NCBI GenBank assembly: GCA_030642405.1
Contig: DAOWNV010000208.1
Coordinates: forward strand, 1-5,151
Source of the DNA: Desulfosarcina sp.
GTDB lineage: Bacteria; Desulfobacterota; Desulfobacteria; Desulfobacterales; Desulfosarcinaceae
Reading direction: 5' to 3'
DNA length: 5,151 bases
Part shown: one piece after another, positions 1 through 5,151 of the stretch
Numbering within the stretch: position 1 is the stretch's first letter
Layout: each line of letters starts with the position of its first letter
Program-made: the position numbers and the translations under genes
The notes under the pieces: generated by a model
Told to the model about the DNA's origin: nothing
The model's input: only the letters and a program-made list of their open reading frames with translations
The model's database searches: none

Positions 1-1448
1 CCATGTATAAAGTGCTTGATATCTTGTCTACTTCCATGCAGATGGAGCGTGGAACGATTTCGATTTTGAACCCGTTGAGAAATGAAATTAACATCGAGGT
101 TGCTCACAGCCTTTCCAACAGTGCCATGGAACGGGTGAAATACAAGCTGGGGGAAGGGATCATAGGGGGCGTTATAGAAACCGGTGAGGCCGTGGCCATA
201 CCCAAGATCAGCGAAGAACCTCTTTTTTTAAACCGAACCGCATCCCGCCGTATTAAAGGTATGGGGGAAATCTCTTTTATCTGTGTCCCGGTTCAGCAGG
301 GAAAGCGGGTTGTAGGGGCCCTGAGCGTGGACCGGTCATACGACCCCGATTATTCCTTGGAGGATGGGACCAAGCTGCTGTCCATAGTTGCCACCATGCT
401 GGCTCGCCACGCCATCAACTTAGAGACCATCCACTTGGAAAAGGAAGCTCTCCGGGATGAAAACAAGCGTTTACGGGATGAATTGGAGAACAAATATCGG
501 ATAAACAACATTATCGGAAACAGCAACAAGATGCGGGAAGTGTTCCAAATGATCAGCCAGGTGTCGCGCAGCAATGCCACCGTGTTAGTCCGTGGAGAGA
601 GCGGAACAGGTAAAGAATTGGTGGCCAACTCTATTCACTACAACTCCACCCGTTCGAAAATGCCTTTCGTAAAGGTTAACTGTGCAGCTCTTCCGAAAAA
701 CCTGATTGAGAGTGAACTGTTCGGCCATGAAAAAGGAGCCTTTACAGGTGCGGTCAAGCAAAAGCCGGGACGCTTCGAACTGGCCCACAAAGGGACAATT
801 TTCTTAGATGAAATCGGGAGTATCGAACCGGACGTGCAGGTGCGATTGCTGCGCGTACTGCAAGAAAGGGAGTTTGAACGGGTTGGGGGGCACAAGACGC
901 TCAAAGTGGATGTGCGAATTGTCGCCGCCACCAACAAAAATTTGGAGCAGGGCTTAGAGGATGATACATTCCGGGGGGACCTGTACTATCGTCTCAATGT
1001 TTTTCCCATATACATGCCTCCGCTGAGAGAGCGAAAAACGGATATCCTACTATTGGCGGACTTTTTTCTAGATCGTTATGCTGAAGAGAACGGGCGGGAT
1101 GTGAAACGGCTTTCAACACCAGCCATTGATATGATAATGGGATATCATTGGCCTGGAAATGTACGTGAACTGGAAAACTGTATCGAAAGAGCCGTGCTTC
1201 TCTGCGAGGAAGGCGCCATCCACAGTTATCATCTGCCGCCCACGCTTCAGACCGGCAAGGAGAGCGGTACACTTCCGGATCTATCCCTGGAAGATGCCGT
1301 AGCCGCTTTGGAAAAAGAGATGATTATCGATTCGCTAAAAAATACACGGGGAAACATTACCCTGTCTGCGGATATTTTAAAAACAACGGTTCGAAAGTTC
1401 GCTTATAAGGCCAAAAAGTACGGAGTGGATTATCGAAATTACAGGTAG
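1..1448 (+). CDS. nifA: NifA-family sigma-54-dependent transcriptional activator (5' partial)
   Basis: This is an enhancer-binding protein that would use ATP hydrolysis to open sigma-54 RNA polymerase promoters. The readable part is 481 residues from an ATG at base 3. NifA-like proteins normally have a further stretch before the 'YKVLDILS' segment, so that ATG is probably internal and the true start lies left of the window. Domains in order are: GAF sensor, about 1-135 ('ERGTISILNP', 'LGEGIIGGVIETGE'); charged coiled-coil linker, about 141-165; AAA+ domain, about 168-405; Fis-type helix-turn-helix, about 434-478, ending KKYGVDY. In the AAA+ domain I see Walker A GESGTGKE (198-205), the sigma-54 contact loop GAFTGA (245-250), Walker B IFLDE (266-270), FRGDLYYRL (323-331) and WPGNVREL (383-390). 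Cys392 and Cys401 are present, but the interdomain linker lacks the CX4C pair of oxygen-sensitive rhizobial NifA. The GAF sequence and C terminus resemble NifA most. No nif genes are in view, so a NifA-like regulator of another regulon remains possible. Confidence 0.85.
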   Translation, partial: MYKVLDILSTSMQMERGTISILNPLRNEINIEVAHSLSNSAMERVKYKLGEGIIGGVIETGEAVAIPKISEEPLFLNRTASRRIKGMGEISFICVPVQQGKRVVGALSVDRSYDPDYSLEDGTKLLSIVATMLARHAINLETIHLEKEALRDENKRLRDELENKYRINNIIGNSNKMREVFQMISQVSRSNATVLVRGESGTGKELVANSIHYNSTRSKMPFVKVNCAALPKNLIESELFGHEKGAFTGAVKQKPGRFELAHKGTIFLDEIGSIEPDVQVRLLRVLQEREFERVGGHKTLKVDVRIVAATNKNLEQGLEDDTFRGDLYYRLNVFPIYMPPLRERKTDILLLADFFLDRYAEENGRDVKRLSTPAIDMIMGYHWPGNVRELENCIERAVLLCEEGAIHSYHLPPTLQTGKESGTLPDLSLEDAVAALEKEMIIDSLKNTRGNITLSADILKTTVRKFAYKAKKYGVDYRNYR

Positions 1449-1456
1449 TATGCCTG

Positions 1457-2014
1457 TCAGGATCTGGCTTCAGGATTGTTTTTAATTCGGCCGATCTGCC
1501 CAGCCTCATTGCGGATGGCTTCGGCCAGTTGTTGTGCAAGTAGACCTTTTTGGGTTCGGATCTGCCCTGCGCCTTCTTTTTGATCCACCAGCCAGGTAAC
1601 GTAAATTTTTTCGATTCGTGTTGTTGCATCAGCCAGCGCAGTTGACAATCGGTCATGTGCATCGCTGAGGGCTTTTACCTGGGGTGAAACAATTTCGCTT
1701 TGGTTGGGGAATTGTTTGTTGATCCGCTTCAACCGGTCCAACTCTTTATCCATCATTACCAAGATGTCGTCAATCATTACCATGTTGTGGTAAAGGGCAG
1801 GGGATATACGGTTGTTGCTGAACTGAATCAGTTCCTTTTTAATTTTAACGCTGGAGAGCTTGGTCTTTAAGGGGGGCTTTTTTATAAATTTATTGTAAGT
1901 GATGTATCCTCCCCCGACGGCGATGGCAATAAAAAGCAACAGGGCGACAACAATAATGACGGCGCCGCCGTTTGTGTTTTTTACAGGTCGAGTAGAATCG
2001 TGCTTGTTTAGCAT
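1457..2014 (-). CDS. single-pass membrane protein of unknown function
   Basis: This is a 185-residue protein whose family I do not recognise. A short polar N terminus (1-16) is followed by one strongly hydrophobic segment at about 18-40 ('AVIIVVALLLFIAIAVGGG'). A Lys-rich stretch follows (43-60, seven Lys). The rest is a polar, probably alpha-helical region (about 62-175) with heptad-like runs such as 'IDDILVMMDKELDRLKRI', suggesting a coiled coil. There is no cleavable signal-peptide site, so it is probably a membrane anchor. The Lys-rich flank after the segment makes the topology ambiguous. Codon 1 is the only in-frame ATG before the hydrophobic segment, but no clear Shine-Dalgarno sequence precedes it. 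The gene converges on the upstream regulator gene with 8 bp between stops and is divergent from thiD. It appears monocistronic, with a plausible sigma-70 promoter upstream. The intact frame and typical membrane-protein layout support it as a real gene. Confidence 0.75.
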   Translation of the reverse strand: MLNKHDSTRPVKNTNGGAVIIVVALLLFIAIAVGGGYITYNKFIKKPPLKTKLSSVKIKKELIQFSNNRISPALYHNMVMIDDILVMMDKELDRLKRINKQFPNQSEIVSPQVKALSDAHDRLSTALADATTRIEKIYVTWLVDQKEGAGQIRTQKGLLAQQLAEAIRNEAGQIGRIKNNPEARS

Positions 2015-2059
2015 TTTAAAATGTGGATGATAAATCGGTATGTGGTTATTTATTTCATT

Positions 2060-2088
2060 TTTAAAGGACGAAACGGGTACTTTGCCAA
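2060..2088 (-). promoter_or_regulatory. putative sigma-70-type promoter for the membrane protein gene
   Basis: On the minus strand, TTGGCA (2083-2088; five of six matches to TTGACA) is separated by exactly 17 bases from TTTAAA (2060-2065; four of six matches to TATAAT). It would start transcription near 2053, leaving a leader of about 40 bases before the ATG at 2014. The -10 match is only moderate and AT-rich DNA yields such hits by chance. Confidence 0.35.
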
Positions 2089-2105
2089 CTCAATACTCTT
2101 ATCGG

Positions 2106-2123
2106 CAGGTTATCGAATACCTG
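2106..2123. promoter_or_regulatory. operator-like imperfect palindrome in the divergent intergenic region
   Basis: The 18-bp sequence CAGGTTATCGAATACCTG has perfect 5-bp outer arms (CAGGT/ACCTG) and a self-complementary TCGA centre, with only the two intervening base pairs breaking symmetry. It overlaps a direct repeat: TTATCG occurs at 2099-2104 and again at 2110-2115, exactly 11 bp apart, so about one helical turn. It lies between the divergent membrane-protein gene and thiD, 65 bp before the thiD start, where a regulator could act on either gene. No known binding-site consensus was recognised, so function is inferred from symmetry and position only. Confidence 0.3.
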
Positions 2124-2187
2124 TATATTTTTCGGCTGAAATAGTAGTCTTTAACTGATTATAGAAAAAGTGTTTGAGGATATCATT

Positions 2188-3021
2188 ATGCGCACAGCTT
2201 TAACTATTGCCGGGTCCGACTCATCGGGCGGCGCCGGTATTCAGGCGGATTTGAAAACATTTCAGGCGTTGGGTGTATTCGGCATGAGTGCTGTAACGGC
2301 GGTCACCGTTCAGAATACCCAAAAAGTTTACGATATTCAGGAGATGAAACCGAATATCGTGACCGGGCAGATTTCCTGCTTGTTTGAAGACATCCATGTT
2401 CATGCCGTGAAAATAGGTATGGTTGCCAGTACGAAACTTATCGAAGCGATTGCCGGTGCACTGAAAAAAGTGGGCCGGTTACCACCGGTGATCCTCGATC
2501 CGGTAATGATTTCCAAAAGCGGATATGCCCTGCTTGCTCCCGATGCACGGAAGGCTCTGGTTCGACATTTGTTCCCACTGGCTTTGGTGGTCACGCCGAA
2601 TTTGCCTGAAGCGGAAGATCTATTGGGCAAAAAGATAACCGACTTGAACGGGATGAAAGAAGCCGCCAGGGAGATATCGGCATTGGGGGCAAAGATGGTT
2701 GTGGTTAAGGGGGGGCATCTGGAAGATGGGAAGGCCACGGATGTGATGTTCGACGGAAAGGATTTCAAACTTCTTGAAAATAAAAGAATCGCAACTCAAA
2801 ACACGCATGGGACAGGATGTACCTTTTCGTCGGCTATTGCGGCGAACATGGCACTGGGAAAACCCTTTATCGATGCCGTTGTTTGCGCAAAACGATACGT
2901 TACCGGAGCCATCGAACATTCATTTTCTTTAGGTCAAGGGTGTGGCCCCACTCAACATTTTTTTGATCTGTATAAAAAAGCGGGGTTGAACATCAATATA
3001 AAGAGGGACGATTCAATATAA
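2188..3021 (+). CDS. thiD: bifunctional hydroxymethylpyrimidine / phosphomethylpyrimidine kinase ThiD
   Basis: This cytoplasmic ribokinase-fold enzyme phosphorylates HMP to HMP-P and then HMP-PP, the pyrimidine half of thiamine. It has 277 residues, normal for the family (about 260-280). Visible motifs are: the N-terminal substrate segment AGSDSSGGAGIQADLKT (8-24); VQNT (41-44); IGMVAS (76-81); DPVM (104-107); TPNLPEAEDLL (136-146); VVVKGGH (171-177); the anion-hole and catalytic segment HGTGCTFSSAIAA (207-219); and the typical C-terminal GCGPTQHF (251-258). An in-frame GTG at 2170 would add six residues. I chose the ATG at 2188 because GAGGA (2175-2179) sits 8 bases before it, because GTG 2170 has no ribosome-binding site, and because homologues begin about here (M-x-x-A-L-T-I-A-G-S-D). 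No other thi gene and no thiamine-pyrophosphate riboswitch motif is visible upstream. The gene stands alone between minus-strand neighbours. Pyridoxal kinase is less likely given the close match to ThiD motifs. Confidence 0.95.
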   Translation: MRTALTIAGSDSSGGAGIQADLKTFQALGVFGMSAVTAVTVQNTQKVYDIQEMKPNIVTGQISCLFEDIHVHAVKIGMVASTKLIEAIAGALKKVGRLPPVILDPVMISKSGYALLAPDARKALVRHLFPLALVVTPNLPEAEDLLGKKITDLNGMKEAAREISALGAKMVVVKGGHLEDGKATDVMFDGKDFKLLENKRIATQNTHGTGCTFSSAIAANMALGKPFIDAVVCAKRYVTGAIEHSFSLGQGCGPTQHFFDLYKKAGLNINIKRDDSI

Positions 3022-3041
3022 CGCAATGATGTTCAGCGCTA

Positions 3042-3227
3042 TTACCTGCCGTAAGAACACTCTTTTATTATGAATGGACCGGTAGACTGCAAATGAAGAG
3101 TTGCCGTAAGTCTGCGATCTACAGTTACTCTTCTTTCAGGGATATATCCGTCGTAGCTCATTACCCGGCGGTCAATACCGCAACGCTTTTCATTGATCTC
3201 CAGTTTTTGGATTGCCTTTTTTTTCAT
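3042..3227 (-). CDS. small Arg-rich protein with DRR / PERR-DRR motifs
   Basis: This is a 61-residue, basic, soluble small protein of unknown function. It contains two related Arg clusters: GIDRR (17-21) and, after a short aromatic spacer (S24 Y25 ... Y28 I29), PERRVTVDRR (30-39). Two Cys are present (C16, C57) but no CxxC pair, so a zinc ribbon is not indicated. From memory, short proteins with this 'DRR ... IPERR...DRR' pattern recur in Desulfobacterota, which I cannot check here. ATG 3227 is the first ATG after an upstream in-frame stop, and the ribosome-binding site is weak (GGA shortly before the ATG). A near-consensus sigma-54 promoter ends about 50 bases upstream, which argues that the frame is a real transcribed gene. 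It converges on thiD with 20 bp between stops. Its strongly biased composition, intact frame and promoter support it. A chance frame cannot be excluded at this length. Confidence 0.62.
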   Translation of the reverse strand: MKKKAIQKLEINEKRCGIDRRVMSYDGYIPERRVTVDRRLTATLHLQSTGPFIIKECSYGR

Positions 3228-3278
3228 TGGGATCCATTTGTTTGATTGTTATGTAAAAGAGAATCTTTAAAAAAAGAA

Positions 3279-3295
3279 AGCAAATAGCCTGCCAA
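3279..3295 (-). promoter_or_regulatory. sigma-54 (-24/-12) promoter upstream of the small DRR gene
   Basis: The minus strand reads TTGGCAGGCTATTTGCT. Against the sigma-54 consensus YTGGCACG-N4-TTGCW it matches everywhere except one base (C to G in the -24 box). The invariant GG and GC are exactly 10 bases apart. Initiation would fall near 3268, giving a leader of about 41 bases before the ATG at 3227. Such promoters need an enhancer-binding activator, and a NifA-type activator is encoded at the left end of the window. I found no TGT-N10-ACA NifA enhancer in the 180 bp upstream, so the cognate activator is unknown. Confidence 0.65.
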
Positions 3296-3476
3296 TCGAA
3301 GAGACGATAGTTCAATATTGCCTATCATGCTGAATTATCAAGTGAATATTTTTTCCCAATATCCCACTAACAATTGCAATGGTCGATAAAAGGTTTTAAG
3401 TGTAACCCCCCTGTACGCTGCCTGTGCAAAAATCGTAATTAATAGTCGTGTAAACGGTGGCTTTTATCCCCAATAC

Positions 3477-4169
3477 TTATCTGATTTCGCAATGGAAAAC
3501 GTATTTTTCCAACTTGTTCTTCAAATTGATCATTTCAGATTCGTTTACGATCTTATATTCCTTATGAACGTTAAAAGGCTTTACTTTGCTGCATTTCTGC
3601 AAATAATGTTTGCTTGCTTGATGGATCAACGAGCCAATTTCATCGATATTATTCATCGTCACATATGGATCGACGCAAGTTGTTCTGAATTCATAGAGCT
3701 TTGCCGATGACATCACTACTTCTATGCTTTCGGTGATGACGTTCGCCTTAACCTTTTCTCTGAATAATCGTTGATATTGATGTAGATCCGATTTGACATC
3801 CATTGCGATATAATCGACCAAGTTTCCTTTAATCAGCAGATCCAACATTTCGGGATCAGTTCCATTCGTGTCCAGCTTGACCGAAAACCCCAATTTTTTT
3901 ACGTTCTTGCAGAAATCCGGTAAATCCGGCTGGAGAGTCGGTTCACCTCCCGTGATAACAACGCCATCTAAAAAAGATTTCCTTTGGTCTAAAAAGTTAA
4001 AAAAATCTTCTTCATGGATAATGGTTGCGTTTTTACCGAATTCATAGGGAATTAAATAGGCATTATGACACCAGGGACAACGCATATTGCACCCTTGTGT
4101 TCCTATAATTGCAGATACTTTACCCGGATAATCCAAAAGGCTTGTTTTTTTAATGGAAGCGATTTTCAT
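3477..4169 (-). CDS. nrdG: anaerobic ribonucleoside-triphosphate reductase activating protein (radical SAM)
   Basis: This activase cleaves S-adenosylmethionine with a [4Fe-4S] cluster to place the glycyl radical on NrdD, allowing dNTP synthesis without oxygen. It has 230 residues, which fits the longer NrdG2-like branch rather than the roughly 155-residue enterobacterial NrdG. Visible motifs are: N-terminal KTSLLDYPGK (8-17), typical of the branch; the radical-SAM cluster motif C27-NMR-C31-PW-C34 (CX3CX2C); the SAM-binding TGGEPTLQ (73-80); KLDTNG (98-103); and VDYIAMDVKS (128-137). It lies downstream of nrdD on the same strand with a 90-base gap that contains a perfect inverted repeat, so cotranscription is likely. 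The start fits the family alignment, but there is no recognisable Shine-Dalgarno sequence before it. Hand-counted 60-base lines give about 28-52% GC (mostly 32-43%) here, against about 52% in the body of nrdD, which hints at a different history. Other radical-SAM activases are possible, but the neighbour settles the assignment. Confidence 0.92.
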   Translation of the reverse strand: MKIASIKKTSLLDYPGKVSAIIGTQGCNMRCPWCHNAYLIPYEFGKNATIIHEEDFFNFLDQRKSFLDGVVITGGEPTLQPDLPDFCKNVKKLGFSVKLDTNGTDPEMLDLLIKGNLVDYIAMDVKSDLHQYQRLFREKVKANVITESIEVVMSSAKLYEFRTTCVDPYVTMNNIDEIGSLIHQASKHYLQKCSKVKPFNVHKEYKIVNESEMINLKNKLEKYVFHCEIR

Positions 4170-4182
4170 GATTTAGATATAC

Positions 4183-4233
4183 GAATGCCAAATGAAAGAT
4201 TGAAAAATGGTGGTATACCTTCATTTGGCATTC
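4183..4233. repeat. perfect 14-bp inverted repeat between nrdD and nrdG
   Basis: GAATGCCAAATGAA (4183-4196) is matched by its exact reverse complement at 4220-4233, with a 23-base spacer that itself ends in the 8-bp palindrome GGTATACC (4212-4219). In the nrdD-nrdG transcript it would form a 14-bp stem beginning 26 bases after the nrdD stop and ending 13 bases before the nrdG ATG. There is no T-run after either arm, so it is not a typical rho-independent terminator. Likely roles are an intercistronic stem that affects mRNA stability or nrdG translation, or a protein-binding dyad. No target-site duplication flanks it. Confidence 0.8.
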
Positions 4234-4259
4234 ACAATCCTAAGTGGATGAGAAATGGG

Positions 4260-5151
4260 CTATACGGTTCTAATTAGTCTCTGTTTCTCATATGAGAAGA
4301 CATCCTCATCCTTTTTCGGTGAACTTGCCGATTTAGCAGGATACTTCTTTTCATTTAGTGTTGGAGCATTGGCGGCTCCTGCATCGTTTTCGTCAAAATC
4401 AATGGAGAACGTTTTGCGGCGGTAGTATTCCGCCTGTTTCCCGTCGTTCCATTGTTTTACCGGCCTCAAATAACCCACCACGCGGGAGTACACTTCCGTT
4501 TCCATGTCGCAATGTGAACAGCGGGTTTGCTCACCTTTTAAGTAGCCATGGGAAGGGCAGACCGAAAAAGTCGGGGTTAGGGTAAAGTAAGGCAGGCGGT
4601 AATTGTTCGATACTTTGCGAATCAGGGATTTTACCGTTTCGATATCCGTGACCTGTTCACCTAAAAACAGGTGCAGCACGGTGCCGCCGGTGTACTTGGT
4701 CTGAAGATTGTCCTGGAGCATCAATGTTTCGAAGATGTCGTCGGTGTGATTCACCGGCAATTGAGTGGAGTTGGTATAATAGGGGACGGCACCCTTGATG
4801 ACATCATCTTCGTTGGCGCAAAGGATATTCGGATAGCGTTTTTTATCGATCATGGCCAGGCGGTAAGACGTGCCTTCGGCAGGCGTTGCTTCCAGATTGA
4901 AGATCTCCCCGGTGTCTTCCTGAACCTTTGCAATCATATCCCGCAATCTATTCATTACTTTCATGGCAAACGCCTGACCGTTATCGGTTGTGATGTCTGT
5001 TTTGAGAAAGTTCATGCAGGCCTCGTTCATTCCAACGATGCCGATGGTGGAAAAGTGATTTTTCCAATAGACGTCCGATCGTTTTTTTATGTCCCTTAGA
5101 TAAAATTTGGAATAGGGGTATAAATTATTATCCGTAAACTGTTCCAGCACC
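4260..5151 (-). CDS. nrdD: anaerobic (class III) ribonucleoside-triphosphate reductase NrdD, C-terminal part
   Basis: This glycyl-radical enzyme reduces ribonucleoside triphosphates to dNTPs under anoxia. Only the last 296 or so residues are in the window. The reading frame continues past the right edge, and the GTG at 5148-5150 is simply an internal Val codon. Counting from it: NHFSTIGIVGMNEACMNFL (31-49) is the conserved HFSTIG/GMNE segment with Cys45; NLEATPAEGTSYRLA (85-99) is the 'NLEATPAE' segment; YYTNSTQLPV (124-133) follows; the zinc site is C198-P-S-H201 ... C211-S-H-C214; and the radical loop is RVVGYLRPVKQWNDGKQ with the glycyl radical at Gly226 (bases 4473-4475). About 70 residues follow that Gly, roughly twice the tail of E. 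coli NrdD (about 31 residues). The extra part is charged and Lys/Ala/Ser-rich ('AKSASSPKKDED'), probably disordered. nrdG lies downstream on the same strand. Promoter and any NrdR boxes would lie outside the window. Confidence 0.95.
   Translation of the reverse strand, partial: VLEQFTDNNLYPYSKFYLRDIKKRSDVYWKNHFSTIGIVGMNEACMNFLKTDITTDNGQAFAMKVMNRLRDMIAKVQEDTGEIFNLEATPAEGTSYRLAMIDKKRYPNILCANEDDVIKGAVPYYTNSTQLPVNHTDDIFETLMLQDNLQTKYTGGTVLHLFLGEQVTDIETVKSLIRKVSNNYRLPYFTLTPTFSVCPSHGYLKGEQTRCSHCDMETEVYSRVVGYLRPVKQWNDGKQAEYYRRKTFSIDFDENDAGAANAPTLNEKKYPAKSASSPKKDEDVFSYEKQRLIRTV

Noticed and set aside
585..937. Minus-strand frames inside the regulator gene
   Set aside because: They are shadows of the AAA+ domain codons, with no recognisable domains.
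2015..2187. Thiamine-pyrophosphate riboswitch upstream of thiD
   Set aside because: I looked for the conserved CUGAGA, ACCUGA and GGAUAAUGCC-like elements and found none in the right order; the region is also too AT-rich and short for a good fit.
2170..2187. GTG at 2170 as the thiD start
   Set aside because: No ribosome-binding site precedes it, and the GAGGA at 2175-2179 lies inside the extension, 8 bases before ATG 2188, where homologues begin.
3022..3080. Bidirectional terminator between thiD and the small DRR gene
   Set aside because: TTAC-ctgcc-GTAA with outer GTTC/GAAC gives only a broken stem with a 7-base one-sided bulge, lying within the small gene's coding end, and no clean T-tract.
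3296..3476. NifA enhancer (TGT-N10-ACA) upstream of the sigma-54 promoter
   Set aside because: Every TGT in the stretch was checked and none has ACA 10 bases later; the closest is TGT-N10-TAC in the GTGTAACCCCCC region.
3296..3476. Terminator or small gene in the AT-rich gap after nrdG
   Set aside because: Only weak 5-bp stems (for example GATAG...CTATC near 3306-3325, and ATATT/AATAT near 3345-3362) were found, without a stem plus T-tract, and no convincing frame with a start site.
4065..4277. 70-codon plus-strand frame spanning the nrdD-nrdG gap
   Set aside because: It is antisense to the start of nrdG, reads through the inverted repeat, has no recognisable protein features and no ribosome-binding site.
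4671..5099. 142-codon plus-strand frame inside nrdD
   Set aside because: It is antisense to strongly conserved NrdD sequence; the length follows from the GC bias of the opposite-strand codons.

Overview
The window looks like chromosome from an anaerobic member of the Desulfobacterota (the former Deltaproteobacteria, sulfate-reducer type). This is an inference. It rests on the NifA-type sigma-54 activator, the class III (oxygen-sensitive) ribonucleotide reductase with its radical-SAM activase, the moderate GC content, and a small Arg-rich 'DRR' protein of a kind I associate with that group. No nif structural genes, mobile elements, RNA genes or CRISPR arrays are visible.

Layout, left to right. 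(1) 1-1448 (+) is most of a NifA-family sigma-54 enhancer-binding regulator, cut at its N terminus by the window edge. (2) 1457-2014 (-) is a single-pass membrane protein of unknown function that converges on the regulator with only 8 bp between the stop codons. (3) 2015-2187 is a divergent promoter region carrying a sigma-70-like promoter for the membrane protein and an operator-like imperfect palindrome. (4) 2188-3021 (+) is thiD, the HMP/HMP-P kinase of thiamine biosynthesis, with an ATG start chosen over an upstream in-frame GTG. (5) 3042-3227 (-) is a 61-residue Arg-rich protein with DRR/PERR motifs. It is preceded at 3279-3295 by a very good -24/-12 (sigma-54) promoter. (6) 3296-3476 is AT-rich with no gene I can support. 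(7) 3477-4169 (-) is the NrdG-type radical-SAM activase. (8) 4183-4233 holds a perfect 14-bp inverted repeat in the intercistronic gap. (9) 4260-5151 (-) is the C-terminal part of NrdD, running off the right edge.

How the parts work together: nrdD and nrdG form a cotranscribed enzyme-activase pair for anaerobic dNTP synthesis. NrdG would install the glycyl radical at the Gly seen in the RVVGYLR motif of NrdD. The other genes are single units on alternating strands with no obvious shared pathway. One possible regulatory link is that the regulator needs sigma-54 promoters and the small DRR gene has one. I found no NifA-type TGT-N10-ACA enhancer near it, so the link is only suggestive.

I do not see a convincing new multi-gene system. 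The best leads are the sigma-54-driven small DRR gene, the perfect inverted repeat between nrdD and nrdG, and the extended C-terminal tail on NrdD.
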